DNA from: CALDTK01 sp045110575
GTDB lineage: Bacteria; Bacteroidota; Bacteroidia; Chitinophagales; Saprospiraceae
Assembly (NCBI GenBank): GCA_045110575.1
Contig: JBGCGF010000046.1
Span: 1-64,000 of the forward strand
Length of the DNA stretch: 64,000 nt
Reading direction: 5' to 3'
The position numbers and the translations under genes were made by a program. Shown here in pieces: positions 45,177 to 54,150 of this stretch. A model generated the notes under the pieces. The model did no database searches. It was not told where the DNA came from and worked only from the letters and a program-made list of their open reading frames with translations. The first letter of the stretch is position 1. Each line of letters opens with the position of its first letter.

Positions 45177-46919
45177 CTACTGCTTCACGATACGTACTTG
45201 ATGTTCGTAGCTACCTGCTTTCAAGCGGATGTAATAGATCCCAGCAGCCCAATTTTCAAGGTTTAGGTTTTGCCGAAAGGTGGAAGCAGTGCCCAAACGC
45301 TCGTTAAGTATTTCACTACCTAACACATCGGTTACGGTAAGGACAAGCGGCTCGGACGGAACGCCGGTCAAGCTCCATGAGACTCTTCCTTCCGTTGGAT
45401 TGGGAAAGAGCTCAAAGGCGGCGCCACTTGGCAACTCACCTAGGCCAGACACCATGATATTTACATCAATCGAATGTTCACGCCAGCCGCAAGAGTTCGT
45501 TGATCTCAGTTCTACATCATAGCTTCCGCTGGCCGCATAGGTGTGAATCGGATCTATCGTAATAGCAGTATTCCCATCACCAAAGTCCCATAAATAAGAG
45601 TCAGCATCGAGTGGTGCGGCCATGAATTGGACCGTTTCGTTGCTCACACTGATTATAGTGGCGTCCGAAGTCGGAACCCCATAAAGCGTGAAAAAATCAA
45701 TCTGCTCACCGGTAGCGGTACCAAATTCATTGGTTGCGTCTAGTGTGACTGAATAAACACCTGGCTGGGTGATGTTGAACGATGGATTTTGCTCAGTGCT
45801 TGAAAAACTTGCTCCAGTATTACTGACTATCGACCATAGCCACGAAGAAGAAGGGTTCACAGATGATTCATCCGTAAAACTCACAAGAGAAGGAACACAA
45901 GAGGAATCACTTTGGTACGAAAAGGCAACAATCGGCAATCCTTCAGCCACTACAACTCTGCTAAATACTGAATCCACTCCGCAAGAGTTGGTCCCCTTTA
46001 AAACAACATGGTATGCTCCAGGAGAAGCGTACTGAACACTAGGATTGACATCTGTGCTTGTTTCTCCATTTCCAAAATCCCAGAAGTAAGTGTCCGAGTT
46101 GGTAGACATATTCGTAAAATCTACCGATAGCATGTCGACATCCGCAGTGAACATCGGATTTACTTGAGGCATGACAGAGATAAGGTCTTCCGCAACTAGT
46201 GTGTCTGCGCCTACGAAGTTCGTTACAATCAATTGAGCATCGAATATTCCTCCATCAGAATAGGTTACGGTCTGCACTGGGAGCCTACTCCTACTTGGAT
46301 CGCCTCCTGGAAAGGTCCAATAAAATGACCCCACATTAGTTGAGGGGCTAGCATCGTATGTTACACTAAAAGAAGCGCAAGCTGAAGTGTCCGATTGATC
46401 GAAAATGGCAACAGGAGCAACTAAGCTATCTCCACAGGCAAGCATTGTATCCAACGCAACTGCTGAAATATCCGTTCGGTAATCACTGAAGTTCGTGATG
46501 AGTAGCAGGTAAACCTTATCCGGAGCACTTGCTACAAAGCTGATCACTTCACTAGTAGTCGGGGTATAACTGCAGTTAATGGGCGGCCCGAGACTTCCAC
46601 ATCTATCTTGAGCATCGCTTACAGATGAGAATGGGCCCCAAACGGCGAAGTCTATATCCACTGAAGGTGAAGAGCTCAGATTGACTGTTGTAGGTCCAGC
46701 CCCTCTAGAAGTCATGTAGAACCATGTAGGATTGGGCTGCGTAGCCAAACAGCCATAGTTGTTCGTCGCTGGAGGGCTTGGAGCATTAATGCTTGCTGGA
46801 AATGTGAGACCCGTTTCAACACAAAAACTAGTCGCAGATGTACAATTTGGACTTTGAGCTGATAGCTGGAGGATCGAGATCCCGAGTATGCTTATAAGAA
46901 GCGATAGGGTAATTTTCAT
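45177..46919 (-). CDS. PKD protein with T9SS type A sorting domain (chimeric architecture)
   Basis: Protein of 580 aa. Signal peptide 1-21 (ending LQLSAQ). Residues about 22-165 are a close paralogue of the N-terminal domain of the 38018-44143 protein (ATSFCVETGLTFPAS, NYGCLATQPNPTWFYM, DIDFAVWGPF). Four PKD domains follow (FYWTFPGGDP, YFWDFGNGE, WLWSIVSNTG, YLWDFGDGN), which match the last four of the 47127-52469 protease in order and sequence. The end is a type A sorting domain (FPNPTEG, VTDVLG, STFRQNLNLENWAAGIYYIRLK, HQVRIVKQ). It should be secreted and anchored by T9SS. It has no enzyme domain and is probably a binding or adhesion protein. Confidence 0.85.
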   Translation of the reverse strand: MKITLSLLISILGISILQLSAQSPNCTSATSFCVETGLTFPASINAPSPPATNNYGCLATQPNPTWFYMTSRGAGPTTVNLSSSPSVDIDFAVWGPFSSVSDAQDRCGSLGPPINCSYTPTTSEVISFVASAPDKVYLLLITNFSDYRTDISAVALDTMLACGDSLVAPVAIFDQSDTSACASFSVTYDASPSTNVGSFYWTFPGGDPSRSRLPVQTVTYSDGGIFDAQLIVTNFVGADTLVAEDLISVMPQVNPMFTADVDMLSVDFTNMSTNSDTYFWDFGNGETSTDVNPSVQYASPGAYHVVLKGTNSCGVDSVFSRVVVAEGLPIVAFSYQSDSSCVPSLVSFTDESSVNPSSSWLWSIVSNTGASFSSTEQNPSFNITQPGVYSVTLDATNEFGTATGEQIDFFTLYGVPTSDATIISVSNETVQFMAAPLDADSYLWDFGDGNTAITIDPIHTYAASGSYDVELRSTNSCGWREHSIDVNIMVSGLGELPSGAAFELFPNPTEGRVSWSLTGVPSEPLVLTVTDVLGSEILNERLGTASTFRQNLNLENWAAGIYYIRLKAGSYEHQVRIVKQ

Positions 46920-47068
46920 TTAGTTGATATTTATAAATTCGGATGCCCACTACTTTAACTAACGATACTTTTAGAGAGATTCAAAATGGACAAGTCAAAG
47001 CTCTTGAGCCACAATATATTGAAAACATCTCATAGGCTTTATGCTGGTGTATAGCCAGTCAAAAAGGA

Positions 47069-47102
47069 GAATCCCCTGCGTGCAAAAGCGCGCAGGGGAT
47101 TC
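47069..47102 (-). terminator. Terminator of the metalloprotease gene
   Basis: Stem GAATCCCCTGCG / CGCAGGGGATTC with a 10-base loop. On the minus strand it is followed by TCCTTTTTG, 25 bp after the stop codon. Confidence 0.85.
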
Positions 47103-47126
47103 AATAATTGAGAAAGAAGCTTAAGC

Positions 47127-50100
47127 CTACTGCTTAACAACGCGCACTTGATGCTCGTAGCTCTTCGCTTTTAGTCGAACGACATAAACACCAGCAGCCC
47201 AATTTTCGAGGCTTAGGTTTTGCCGGAAGGTCGAAGCTGATCCTAACGTTTCGCGGATTACTTCTCGTCCGAGTACGTCCGTCACAGTAAGCGTGAGCGG
47301 CTCAGATGGGACGCCAGAGAGGCTCCAAGTAGTATTTCCTCCGGTTGGGTTCGGGAAGAGGTTAAACGATGCCCCTGCAGGTAGCTCTCCTACACCTGAA
47401 GTCATGATTGTGACCGTAGTTGTGCCACTCACTTCACCGCAATCGTTTGTCGCAGTAAGCGTGATCGTATAAGTTCCATTGGCTGCATACGTGTGGAGCG
47501 GATCTTCGATGTTCGAGGTGTTGCCATCTCCGAAGTCCCATATGTATGCGTCTGCATCGGTAAGCGTTGCATCGAAAGTGACCATCAAGCCGTTGATTGA
47601 AGCCACTTCTGCGAGCACCGTTGGCGCTGCAAAAACAGTTACAACATCGCTTCGCACTTCTGTTGTAGAGCCTGCTGCGTTTGTCGCTTCTAGCGTGAAG
47701 GTGTACACACCAGCCTGAGTAAGTGTGAAGACCGGATTTTGGTCGGTACTCATGAAGTTAGCTCCGGTGTTACTAGAGACTGTCCAAGACCAAGCGGTTG
47801 GGCTGCCCGTAGTTTCATCCGTCAATCTCACCATTAATGGAGCACAACCAGATGTTTCGCTGATTGAGAACTCTGCATTTGGCAAGCCTTCAGCAACCAC
47901 AACGGATTGCGTCGACACGTCCTGGCCACAAGCGTTAGTCACTGTTAGTGTTACCGTGTAGGTTCCTGCCGTCGTGTAAGTAACCGTAGGGCTTACTTCA
48001 CTACTTGTCATTCCGTTTCCGAAATCCCAGCTGTAGGTATTGGCATTAGTTGAAGTACTCGTAAAGTCAACCGAAAGCATATTCACATCACTGTTAAATG
48101 ATGCCACCGCAAGCGGTGCTACAACAACAAGATCTGTCGCGATTTCGGTATCGGTACCTGTTGCATTCGTTACGGTCAATGAAGCACTGAACGTTCCTCC
48201 GGCTGCATACATAACTGTAGGCATTGGGTCTGTACTCGTTGCGGGTGTTCCACCAGGGAAGCTCCATTCAAGCGTGCCTACATCTGTAGAAGTGCTTGCA
48301 TCATAAGTTACCGCCAATGGAGCACAACCGCTAGTAATCGTCTGACTGAATGCTGCTACTGGAGCAGCAAGGACCGTAATCGTCTCAGAGTATCGAACCG
48401 TTCCACATGCATTTGTGACATCTAGGTTGACGGTATAGGTCCCACTCATCGTGTAGGTATGAATGGCTGACTGGGTTGCAGTATTACTGCCATCTCCAAA
48501 GTCCCATGCATAGCTTGAACCTCCAGTACTTTGATTCGTAAAGGTTGCTGTCAGCGCATTGATACTAGAAGTAAACAATGCCGTTGGCGCTTCATCAATG
48601 ACGACCAAATTGGTGGTTGTCTCCGAATCTGTTCCGGTGCTATTCGACACTGTGAGGGTAACATCATAGCTACCAACAGTATTGTAAACGACTGTTGGGC
48701 TTACATCTGTAGAAGTTGAAGGTGTTCCTCCGGGGAAGCTCCATGCAACAGAAGTCGCTCCCGTTGAGCCAGAGGCATCAAATGAGATGCTATGTGGCGC
48801 ACAACCTTGTGAAGTCGTATTTGAGAATTCCGCAACGGGTGCGGCAAGTACCGTAACTGAAGCTGTAGACTGGTCAGTACCACAAGTGTTCGTCACCTCA
48901 AGTGTAACAGTATATGTACCGCTGCTTGCGTAGGTGTGTGTCGGGTCAGACATCGATGATGAGTTACCATCACCAAAGTCCCATGCGTATGAAGTCGCAT
49001 TCGAGCTCTGATCATTGAACGAGACTGTAAGTCCGCTAACACTGCTACCGAAAGCTGCCGTTGGCTCTTCTTCGACTACGATGTAGTTCGTCTGCGTCTC
49101 AGTGTCTGTGCCTAGCGCATTAGTTACCTCAAGGCTCACGTCATACGAGCCAGCGCTTGCATAAACTACCTGAACATTTTGATCAGTTGAAGTACTTGGC
49201 GTTCCTCCAGGGAAACTCCAAGAGAAGGAGCTAGCAGCAGTACTTGTGCTTGTATAGCTCACTGTTTCACCTGGACAGATTGACCCGCCACCAGGGTTTG
49301 ATGTAAAGGAAGCTGTTGGAGCTTGTCCTACCGTTACGGTAGAGGTCGTTACATCATTATTACAAGGACCGGTAACGGTCTGCTCGATGGTATACGTTCC
49401 TGGAGAAGAATATGTGTGTGATGGATTCTCATCAGAAGAGCTGTTTCCATCTCCAAAGTCGTAGCTGTAAGCCGTTCCGTTTGTAGCGTTGTTCGTAATC
49501 ACCACGCCGAGAGCTCCTTGCGTCGCAACCGTGAACGCAGCAACAGTAGCCGCTTGGACAGTTACCTCTCCTGAGCTAGAGGTTGTGTTACATCCGAGTG
49601 CGTTACAAACCTCTACACTGGCATCAAACGTACCGCTCTGTGCATAGGTCACGCTTACACTAGCTCCTGTTGGAGAAGTGTTCGATGCACCTGGGAGATC
49701 CCAAGTGATTGAATTGGCCGTTCCCGTTACGGTAGCCGTGTAGGTAACCTGATCTCCAGGACAGATATCACCGCTTGGTGATCTACTGATTGAAGCATTT
49801 GGACTGCTACCAACCGTAATTGTTTGTGTGCTTATCTCTGCCTCACAACCGTTGAAAGCTGTTAAAGAGACTGTGTACGTTCCTGGAGCGGCATATGTAT
49901 GCAATGGGTTCGCATCACTGCTTGTACCTCCGTCACCAAAGTCCCAAGAATAAGTCGCCGTAGCTCCTTGAAGTACCGGAAGAACTTCACCCGCGAAGGT
50001 GACCGTCTGTCCAGCAGTACTAAATGAGAACGTTGTTGTAGGAGCGTTGATGACAACGATAGCTCCGTTTTGCGTAGAGCTCGTTTGCCCTGTCGAGTTG

Positions 50101-52469
50101 GACACCGTAAGCGTTACATCGTAGCTACCACGAAGGGTAGGCGTAAAGGTGAACGGATCTTGACTTGAAGAGAACGCAGTAGCATCAGGTCGAGTGATCT
50201 CATACGTGAGTGAAGTAACGGTTCCTGTAGAAGTAGAGGTAAGCGTTACAGGGGCACCGAAGCAAACTTCCCCTACCGTATTAAAGCTTGCAACTGGTGC
50301 AGACGAAATCGTAACCATTCTAGTGGTCATAACTGATCCACAGATATTGGTCACCGTTTGGGTAATGGTGTAGGTTCCGCCCATGCTATAGGTATGCGTT
50401 GGACTTGCATCCGTGCTCGAGTTACCGTCGCCAAAATCGTAGAGATAGGTATCTGCGTTGCTACTTGCATCCGTTATTGTGACTGTTGTGCCGCTTATGC
50501 TTTCGCTAAAACCTGCAACAGCCGCGTCCACTACAGTGATGTATGCCACTTGAGCACTTGTTGTGCCGCCCGTTGAATTCGATGCAATAAGCTCAACATC
50601 AAACGTGCCTGCTGAAGAATAAACAACTGTTGGGCTTGCCGAAGTACTGCTCGATGGAGTTCCTCCTGGGAAAGACCATGAATACGTGTCAACGACTCCT
50701 GTACTTGTACTCGTAAACGTTACACTGTGCGGTGCACAACCGGTCTGAGCCGTACTTGTGAAGGACGCAGTAGGTGGGACGAGAACTTCAAAGAAAATCT
50801 CCGATGCCACTTGACCGCAGCTATTGAACGCTGTGAGAACGATGTTGTACGTTCCTGGGGCCGAATACGTATGTATCGGCTCAAATTCATTACTGAAATT
50901 ACCGTCGCCGAAACTCCAAGAATAACCTGTTGCTCCAACGGTGAGGTTGTCGAACTCCACAACTAATGGAGCGACTACTGCTGCCGTAAAGTTGGCCAGC
51001 GGCAGTGGGTTAACTGTAATAAACCCTACTGCTGTTTCTGTATCCGTTCCGAACGCATTGGTTACGGTTAGCGTGACATCATGTGTACCTGGAGAAGTAT
51101 ACGTCACGGTTGGATTCTGATCAGTTGATGTACTCGGCGTTGCTCCGGGGAAGGTCCAAGACCAACTATCAGCATTTGTGCTTTGATCGCTAAAGGTTAC
51201 TTGTTGGTTTTGACAAACCGACTGAGGTGTTCCTGTAAAGGATGCGACCGGAGGTGTTGGTCCACCACAGTTGAATGAGGAAAGACAGTTACGACTAGGA
51301 CCGAACGCATTGATCACACCAATAGAGTTACTACTCCACGTTGACGTGTTTTGTACGGAAGGGGCCATGATGAATGGTGAACCACCCGCATCGTGAAGGC
51401 TATTGAAATTGTGCCCGATCTCATGACTCACGAGCACGCGAGTCAAATCTGCATTCGTAGTAAAGTCTTGAAGTACATGGTAACGGGATCCGCCGCAGAG
51501 TCCACCTACCCATGCAACACCAATGGTTGGTCCATTAAAGTTTCGTCTAGTCCAAAGCTGACCGAGATCATGGCTAGAGCTAAAGCCTCCGCCACCCCAT
51601 CCGGTAAAATCATTCAAAAGGGCACTTGCACTAGTGCTCGCAGTCCATGGATCTGTTCCTGAAACAGTAGTAACAAACTGCTCTACCACAGAGAAGATAT
51701 AGTCATCTGCAAACTGACCAGAGTAATCTGTGTTCACAAACGCCATTACACCAGCATTTCGAGCTTCAAGTGCTACAGCGTTGCTGCCATACGCTTGGAA
51801 CATACTGAAGTCTGATGCGATTGCAATCTCAACAGTGAAACATGTTAGCTGCGTTCTGCCCGCAGCCTCTTCTTCCGACTTGTGATCTTCATTGCCTTCA
51901 TGCGACTCATGGTTAAGCTCATCTGCTCCACACATGTGATCATCTGGAAGGATACCATCCTTACCTCTAAAGAGAAGTAAGTCTTCTGCTGGTGCAGATG
52001 GGTCGGTTAACCAAAGGCTTTGGAAGAAAAGAGCATCTCCTTCTTCAGCAATCAAACCGTAAACGAAATCATCAACGATCGTAAAACAGATCTCTTGAGG
52101 CTTAGGGCCTCGAGTAAATCCTCGATACGTCATGTTCTCGCTTCGAGGACGTGTTTCGATGCCATTTTCCGTTTGAATACGTAGCACGTAATCTTCAGAT
52201 CGTGGATCGAATGGCTCTACATCTACAGTCCATTGCTCGTCTCCAAGTCCGAGTGTAAAAGACGCATGGCCTTCTTTGTCGGTTAGGAACGATTTCAATG
52301 CGTCCTCATCAAACGTTACACGTTCAAAATCACTGAATTCCTTCCCTATCACAGCTGCTGCTTCGGGGCTAATTCGAGATTGACTCGTGGATGATTGAAA
52401 GGTTGGTAGTTGGGCAAAAAGGCTACTTGCTAGCAAGAGGCTAACAAAAAGGGGTAAGAGGTTCCTCAT
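47127..52469 (-). CDS. Reprolysin-like zinc metalloprotease with PKD array, T9SS type A
   Basis: Protein of 1780 aa. Signal peptide 1-19 (ending SSLFA). A propeptide (about 20-200) holds HMCGADE with Cys180, a possible cysteine switch. The catalytic domain (about 206-400) has the zinc motif HEIGHNFNSLHD (H349, E350, H353, H359) and a Met-turn FIMAPS, as in M12-type reprolysin-like proteases. Then about 16 PKD-like domains (406-1690) alternate between an FPGG type and an FGDG type, forming eight dimers. The C-terminal type A sorting domain (FPNPTGGN, DVLGREV, STFRQNLSLENWAAGVYVVRLK) sends it through T9SS. Likely role: degradation of extracellular protein or matrix at the cell surface. Confidence 0.9.
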   Translation of the reverse strand: MRNLLPLFVSLLLASSLFAQLPTFQSSTSQSRISPEAAAVIGKEFSDFERVTFDEDALKSFLTDKEGHASFTLGLGDEQWTVDVEPFDPRSEDYVLRIQTENGIETRPRSENMTYRGFTRGPKPQEICFTIVDDFVYGLIAEEGDALFFQSLWLTDPSAPAEDLLLFRGKDGILPDDHMCGADELNHESHEGNEDHKSEEEAAGRTQLTCFTVEIAIASDFSMFQAYGSNAVALEARNAGVMAFVNTDYSGQFADDYIFSVVEQFVTTVSGTDPWTASTSASALLNDFTGWGGGGFSSSHDLGQLWTRRNFNGPTIGVAWVGGLCGGSRYHVLQDFTTNADLTRVLVSHEIGHNFNSLHDAGGSPFIMAPSVQNTSTWSSNSIGVINAFGPSRNCLSSFNCGGPTPPVASFTGTPQSVCQNQQVTFSDQSTNADSWSWTFPGATPSTSTDQNPTVTYTSPGTHDVTLTVTNAFGTDTETAVGFITVNPLPLANFTAAVVAPLVVEFDNLTVGATGYSWSFGDGNFSNEFEPIHTYSAPGTYNIVLTAFNSCGQVASEIFFEVLVPPTASFTSTAQTGCAPHSVTFTSTSTGVVDTYSWSFPGGTPSSSTSASPTVVYSSAGTFDVELIASNSTGGTTSAQVAYITVVDAAVAGFSESISGTTVTITDASSNADTYLYDFGDGNSSTDASPTHTYSMGGTYTITQTVTNICGSVMTTRMVTISSAPVASFNTVGEVCFGAPVTLTSTSTGTVTSLTYEITRPDATAFSSSQDPFTFTPTLRGSYDVTLTVSNSTGQTSSTQNGAIVVINAPTTTFSFSTAGQTVTFAGEVLPVLQGATATYSWDFGDGGTSSDANPLHTYAAPGTYTVSLTAFNGCEAEISTQTITVGSSPNASISRSPSGDICPGDQVTYTATVTGTANSITWDLPGASNTSPTGASVSVTYAQSGTFDASVEVCNALGCNTTSSSGEVTVQAATVAAFTVATQGALGVVITNNATNGTAYSYDFGDGNSSSDENPSHTYSSPGTYTIEQTVTGPCNNDVTTSTVTVGQAPTASFTSNPGGGSICPGETVSYTSTSTAASSFSWSFPGGTPSTSTDQNVQVVYASAGSYDVSLEVTNALGTDTETQTNYIVVEEEPTAAFGSSVSGLTVSFNDQSSNATSYAWDFGDGNSSSMSDPTHTYASSGTYTVTLEVTNTCGTDQSTASVTVLAAPVAEFSNTTSQGCAPHSISFDASGSTGATSVAWSFPGGTPSTSTDVSPTVVYNTVGSYDVTLTVSNSTGTDSETTTNLVVIDEAPTALFTSSINALTATFTNQSTGGSSYAWDFGDGSNTATQSAIHTYTMSGTYTVNLDVTNACGTVRYSETITVLAAPVAAFSQTITSGCAPLAVTYDASTSTDVGTLEWSFPGGTPATSTDPMPTVMYAAGGTFSASLTVTNATGTDTEIATDLVVVAPLAVASFNSDVNMLSVDFTSTSTNANTYSWDFGNGMTSSEVSPTVTYTTAGTYTVTLTVTNACGQDVSTQSVVVAEGLPNAEFSISETSGCAPLMVRLTDETTGSPTAWSWTVSSNTGANFMSTDQNPVFTLTQAGVYTFTLEATNAAGSTTEVRSDVVTVFAAPTVLAEVASINGLMVTFDATLTDADAYIWDFGDGNTSNIEDPLHTYAANGTYTITLTATNDCGEVSGTTTVTIMTSGVGELPAGASFNLFPNPTGGNTTWSLSGVPSEPLTLTVTDVLGREVIRETLGSASTFRQNLSLENWAAGVYVVRLKAKSYEHQVRVVKQ
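47390..51254 (-). repeat. Array of 16 PKD-like domains in eight dimers
   Basis: Domains alternate between FPGG-type (SFPGGTPSTSTD) and FGDG-type (WDFGDGNSS) with a dimer length near 165 aa. Members 5, 7 and 15 lack FPGG but keep position. Confidence 0.75.
50499..50511 (-). repeat. TTTTNGCGAAAGC motif, inside protease gene
   Basis: Minus strand reads AGGTTTTAGCGAAAGCATA; coding strand here, giving GFSES. Confidence 0.75.
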
Positions 52470-52789
52470 CTAGTCCGGAAATCTTTGGTAAAGAAAATGT
52501 CAGTTGGCATCTGGGGGTATGTGCTGCTATTGAGAAGCACCAAAATCGAAGATGGTTTATTTCCTAAAAATTTAAGGAAAAAACCGACCTAAAGTCCTCA
52601 CAGACAACATAAAAATGCTGCTAAAGTGACAAAATACCCCATATCTGTAAAGATATAGACGGTATAACGCCATCATATCCTTCGTATTGCACACTTTCTT
52701 TAACGTCGTCGTAACAAGACTTTACGCAGTCCTTAAACGTATCGTCTATAGGTCTGCAATAGCTTTGTGGAGACACAAAATCACTAGTC
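52470..52789. other. Divergent promoter region
   Basis: About 320 bp, A+T-rich, between divergent genes. It contains a perfect palindrome ATATCT-GTAA-AGATAT (52641-52656), a possible operator, and the TAGCTTTG box of the plus-strand lipoprotein gene. A minus-strand frame reaching into the lipoprotein gene (52621-52965) is taken as a shadow. Confidence 0.5.
52760..52767 (+). promoter_or_regulatory. Candidate -7 box for lipoprotein gene
   Basis: TAGCTTTG matches TAnnTTTG and lies 22 bp before the ATG at 52790. The -33 element is not clear. Confidence 0.45.
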
Positions 52790-53950
52790 ATGCTACGTCT
52801 CACATCTCTTCTTTGCCTATTTGCACTTCTTGTTGCTTGCGCTCCACAGAAGCTTCTTGAGAAAGGAAAGCCAGCGAAAGCTTTCGAACGTGCAGCATCA
52901 CAAGCGGAACGTAACTCAAATGCAAAAACGAGTACGCTTGACGCACTCGCCACGTCATATAGCATCTTACAGTCTTCTGACTATGACCAGGTGTCTCGCC
53001 TTGCAAATAGTAATAGCCCAACACGCTGGGAAGGCATGGTCGGTCAACTTGACCGGTTAGAGGCCAGAAGGCGCAGAGTTGCTGCAATTCGCAGACAAAC
53101 GAAGCGGGTTGTACGTCTAGACCAGTCTATCGAGCCTGCTTACGCACAAGAGCTCGTTGTTGCCAAAAGAGAAGCTGCGGCACACCTTCTGCGCCAAAGC
53201 AAGAGCTTACTTGCCTTAGCTGAGAACGGTGACATGCTCGCTGCCCGTGAGGCATTTGCTAACCTTGAAAGAAGAGATCGCTATGCCGCCCGTACTGCCG
53301 GGATTAACAACCTCAGCCAGCGTGCTGTCTATTTAGGCACAATCCGAGTTGCATTAGACGCTCAAGGTGGAGTCTCTAACCAAGACATTGATCGCATAGG
53401 ACTTGCTACTGAGCGTGCATTAAGTAGCCAGTGGGTTGAAGTATACCCACTCAACGAGAGAGGTTCGGCCGATGCACACTTGATCGCAGAATTAGACATT
53501 GCTACACCTTATGTCGCTCCACTCGTGCGAGATCAAACTCGAGAGCGCTTTGAAAGAAGTGTCGAGAAGCGTAAGAAGGTAGGTGTCGACACTTCTGGCA
53601 ACCCAATCTTTCAGGTTATGCAGAAGGAGTTAAAGGCAACAGTTGTCACCAAAACCCTCTACAGACAATCAACTACGAGTGCACGCCTCACCATCCTAAA
53701 TGCAAAAACAGGAACGGTCATTAAGCGTCGTGAATTCAGCGGGACATATGTCTTTGAAGACTTTACTACTCGAATCAGAGGAGACCGTGAAGCACTTGGT
53801 GATTTCTGCCCACCGCAGCTCGATCAGCCATTGAGTATACCTCCTTCAATTTTCGCCATGGAGGACGCTGCCATTGAGGCTTTAAGGTGCGCCGTTCCAC
53901 GCATCAACTTAGATCGAGCAGTCGATAAGGCAGCATTCGTGGCCCGATAA
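52790..53950 (+). CDS. Hypothetical lipoprotein, helical, Arg-rich
   Basis: Protein of 386 aa with lipobox LLVAC (Cys17). Residues about 20-190 are mostly helical and rich in Arg, Ala, Glu and Gln (AFERAASQAERN, RLEARRRRVAAIRRQTKRVVRL), with a TPR-like feel; the second half has beta-type stretches (IRVALDAQGGV, SADAHLIAELDI, SARLTILNAKTGTVIKRREFSGTYVFEDF), resembling lipoproteins that bind or organise other envelope components. I do not recognise the family. A clear terminator follows, so it is a single transcription unit. Confidence 0.7.
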   Translation: MLRLTSLLCLFALLVACAPQKLLEKGKPAKAFERAASQAERNSNAKTSTLDALATSYSILQSSDYDQVSRLANSNSPTRWEGMVGQLDRLEARRRRVAAIRRQTKRVVRLDQSIEPAYAQELVVAKREAAAHLLRQSKSLLALAENGDMLAAREAFANLERRDRYAARTAGINNLSQRAVYLGTIRVALDAQGGVSNQDIDRIGLATERALSSQWVEVYPLNERGSADAHLIAELDIATPYVAPLVRDQTRERFERSVEKRKKVGVDTSGNPIFQVMQKELKATVVTKTLYRQSTTSARLTILNAKTGTVIKRREFSGTYVFEDFTTRIRGDREALGDFCPPQLDQPLSIPPSIFAMEDAAIEALRCAVPRINLDRAVDKAAFVAR

Positions 53951-53964
53951 TCGATTACTTCTTG

Positions 53965-54000
53965 AAGGGTAGCCCGTTCCAACTGGCTACCCTTCTTTGT
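53965..54000 (+). terminator. Rho-independent terminator
   Basis: Perfect 10-bp stem AAGGGTAGCC / GGCTACCCTT with a 10-base loop, followed by CTTTGTTTTT, 14 bp after the lipoprotein stop codon. Confidence 0.9.
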
Positions 54001-54150
54001 TTTTCGTTGAATTACTCATGATTCACTGGTGAATTGTGAATGAGACAGTAGACTTCAAACACAGTTTAAGTAACCACTCTAGGGCAGACTATAAAGGATA
54101 GCCCAGAAGGGTTTAACTCCCTAGTTTTGAAGTTCGTACACACAGACTTT

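Noticed and set aside
45268..45282. GGTTTTGCCGAAAGG sequences (also near 8688, 24630, 29922 and, with one change, 47217)
   Set aside because: They resemble the dispersed motif but differ in the core, and those at 45268 and 47217 encode the conserved FRQNL of the type A sorting domain, so protein constraint may explain them; not counted.
25180..51254. Regular repeats that might suggest a CRISPR array
   Set aside because: Unit lengths are hundreds of bases, diverged and in coding frame; they are protein domain repeats. No 20-50-bp repeat-spacer pattern exists in the window.
52621..52965. 114-codon minus-strand frame over the lipoprotein start
   Set aside because: Antisense to the lipoprotein signal peptide; composition reflects the reverse of that gene.
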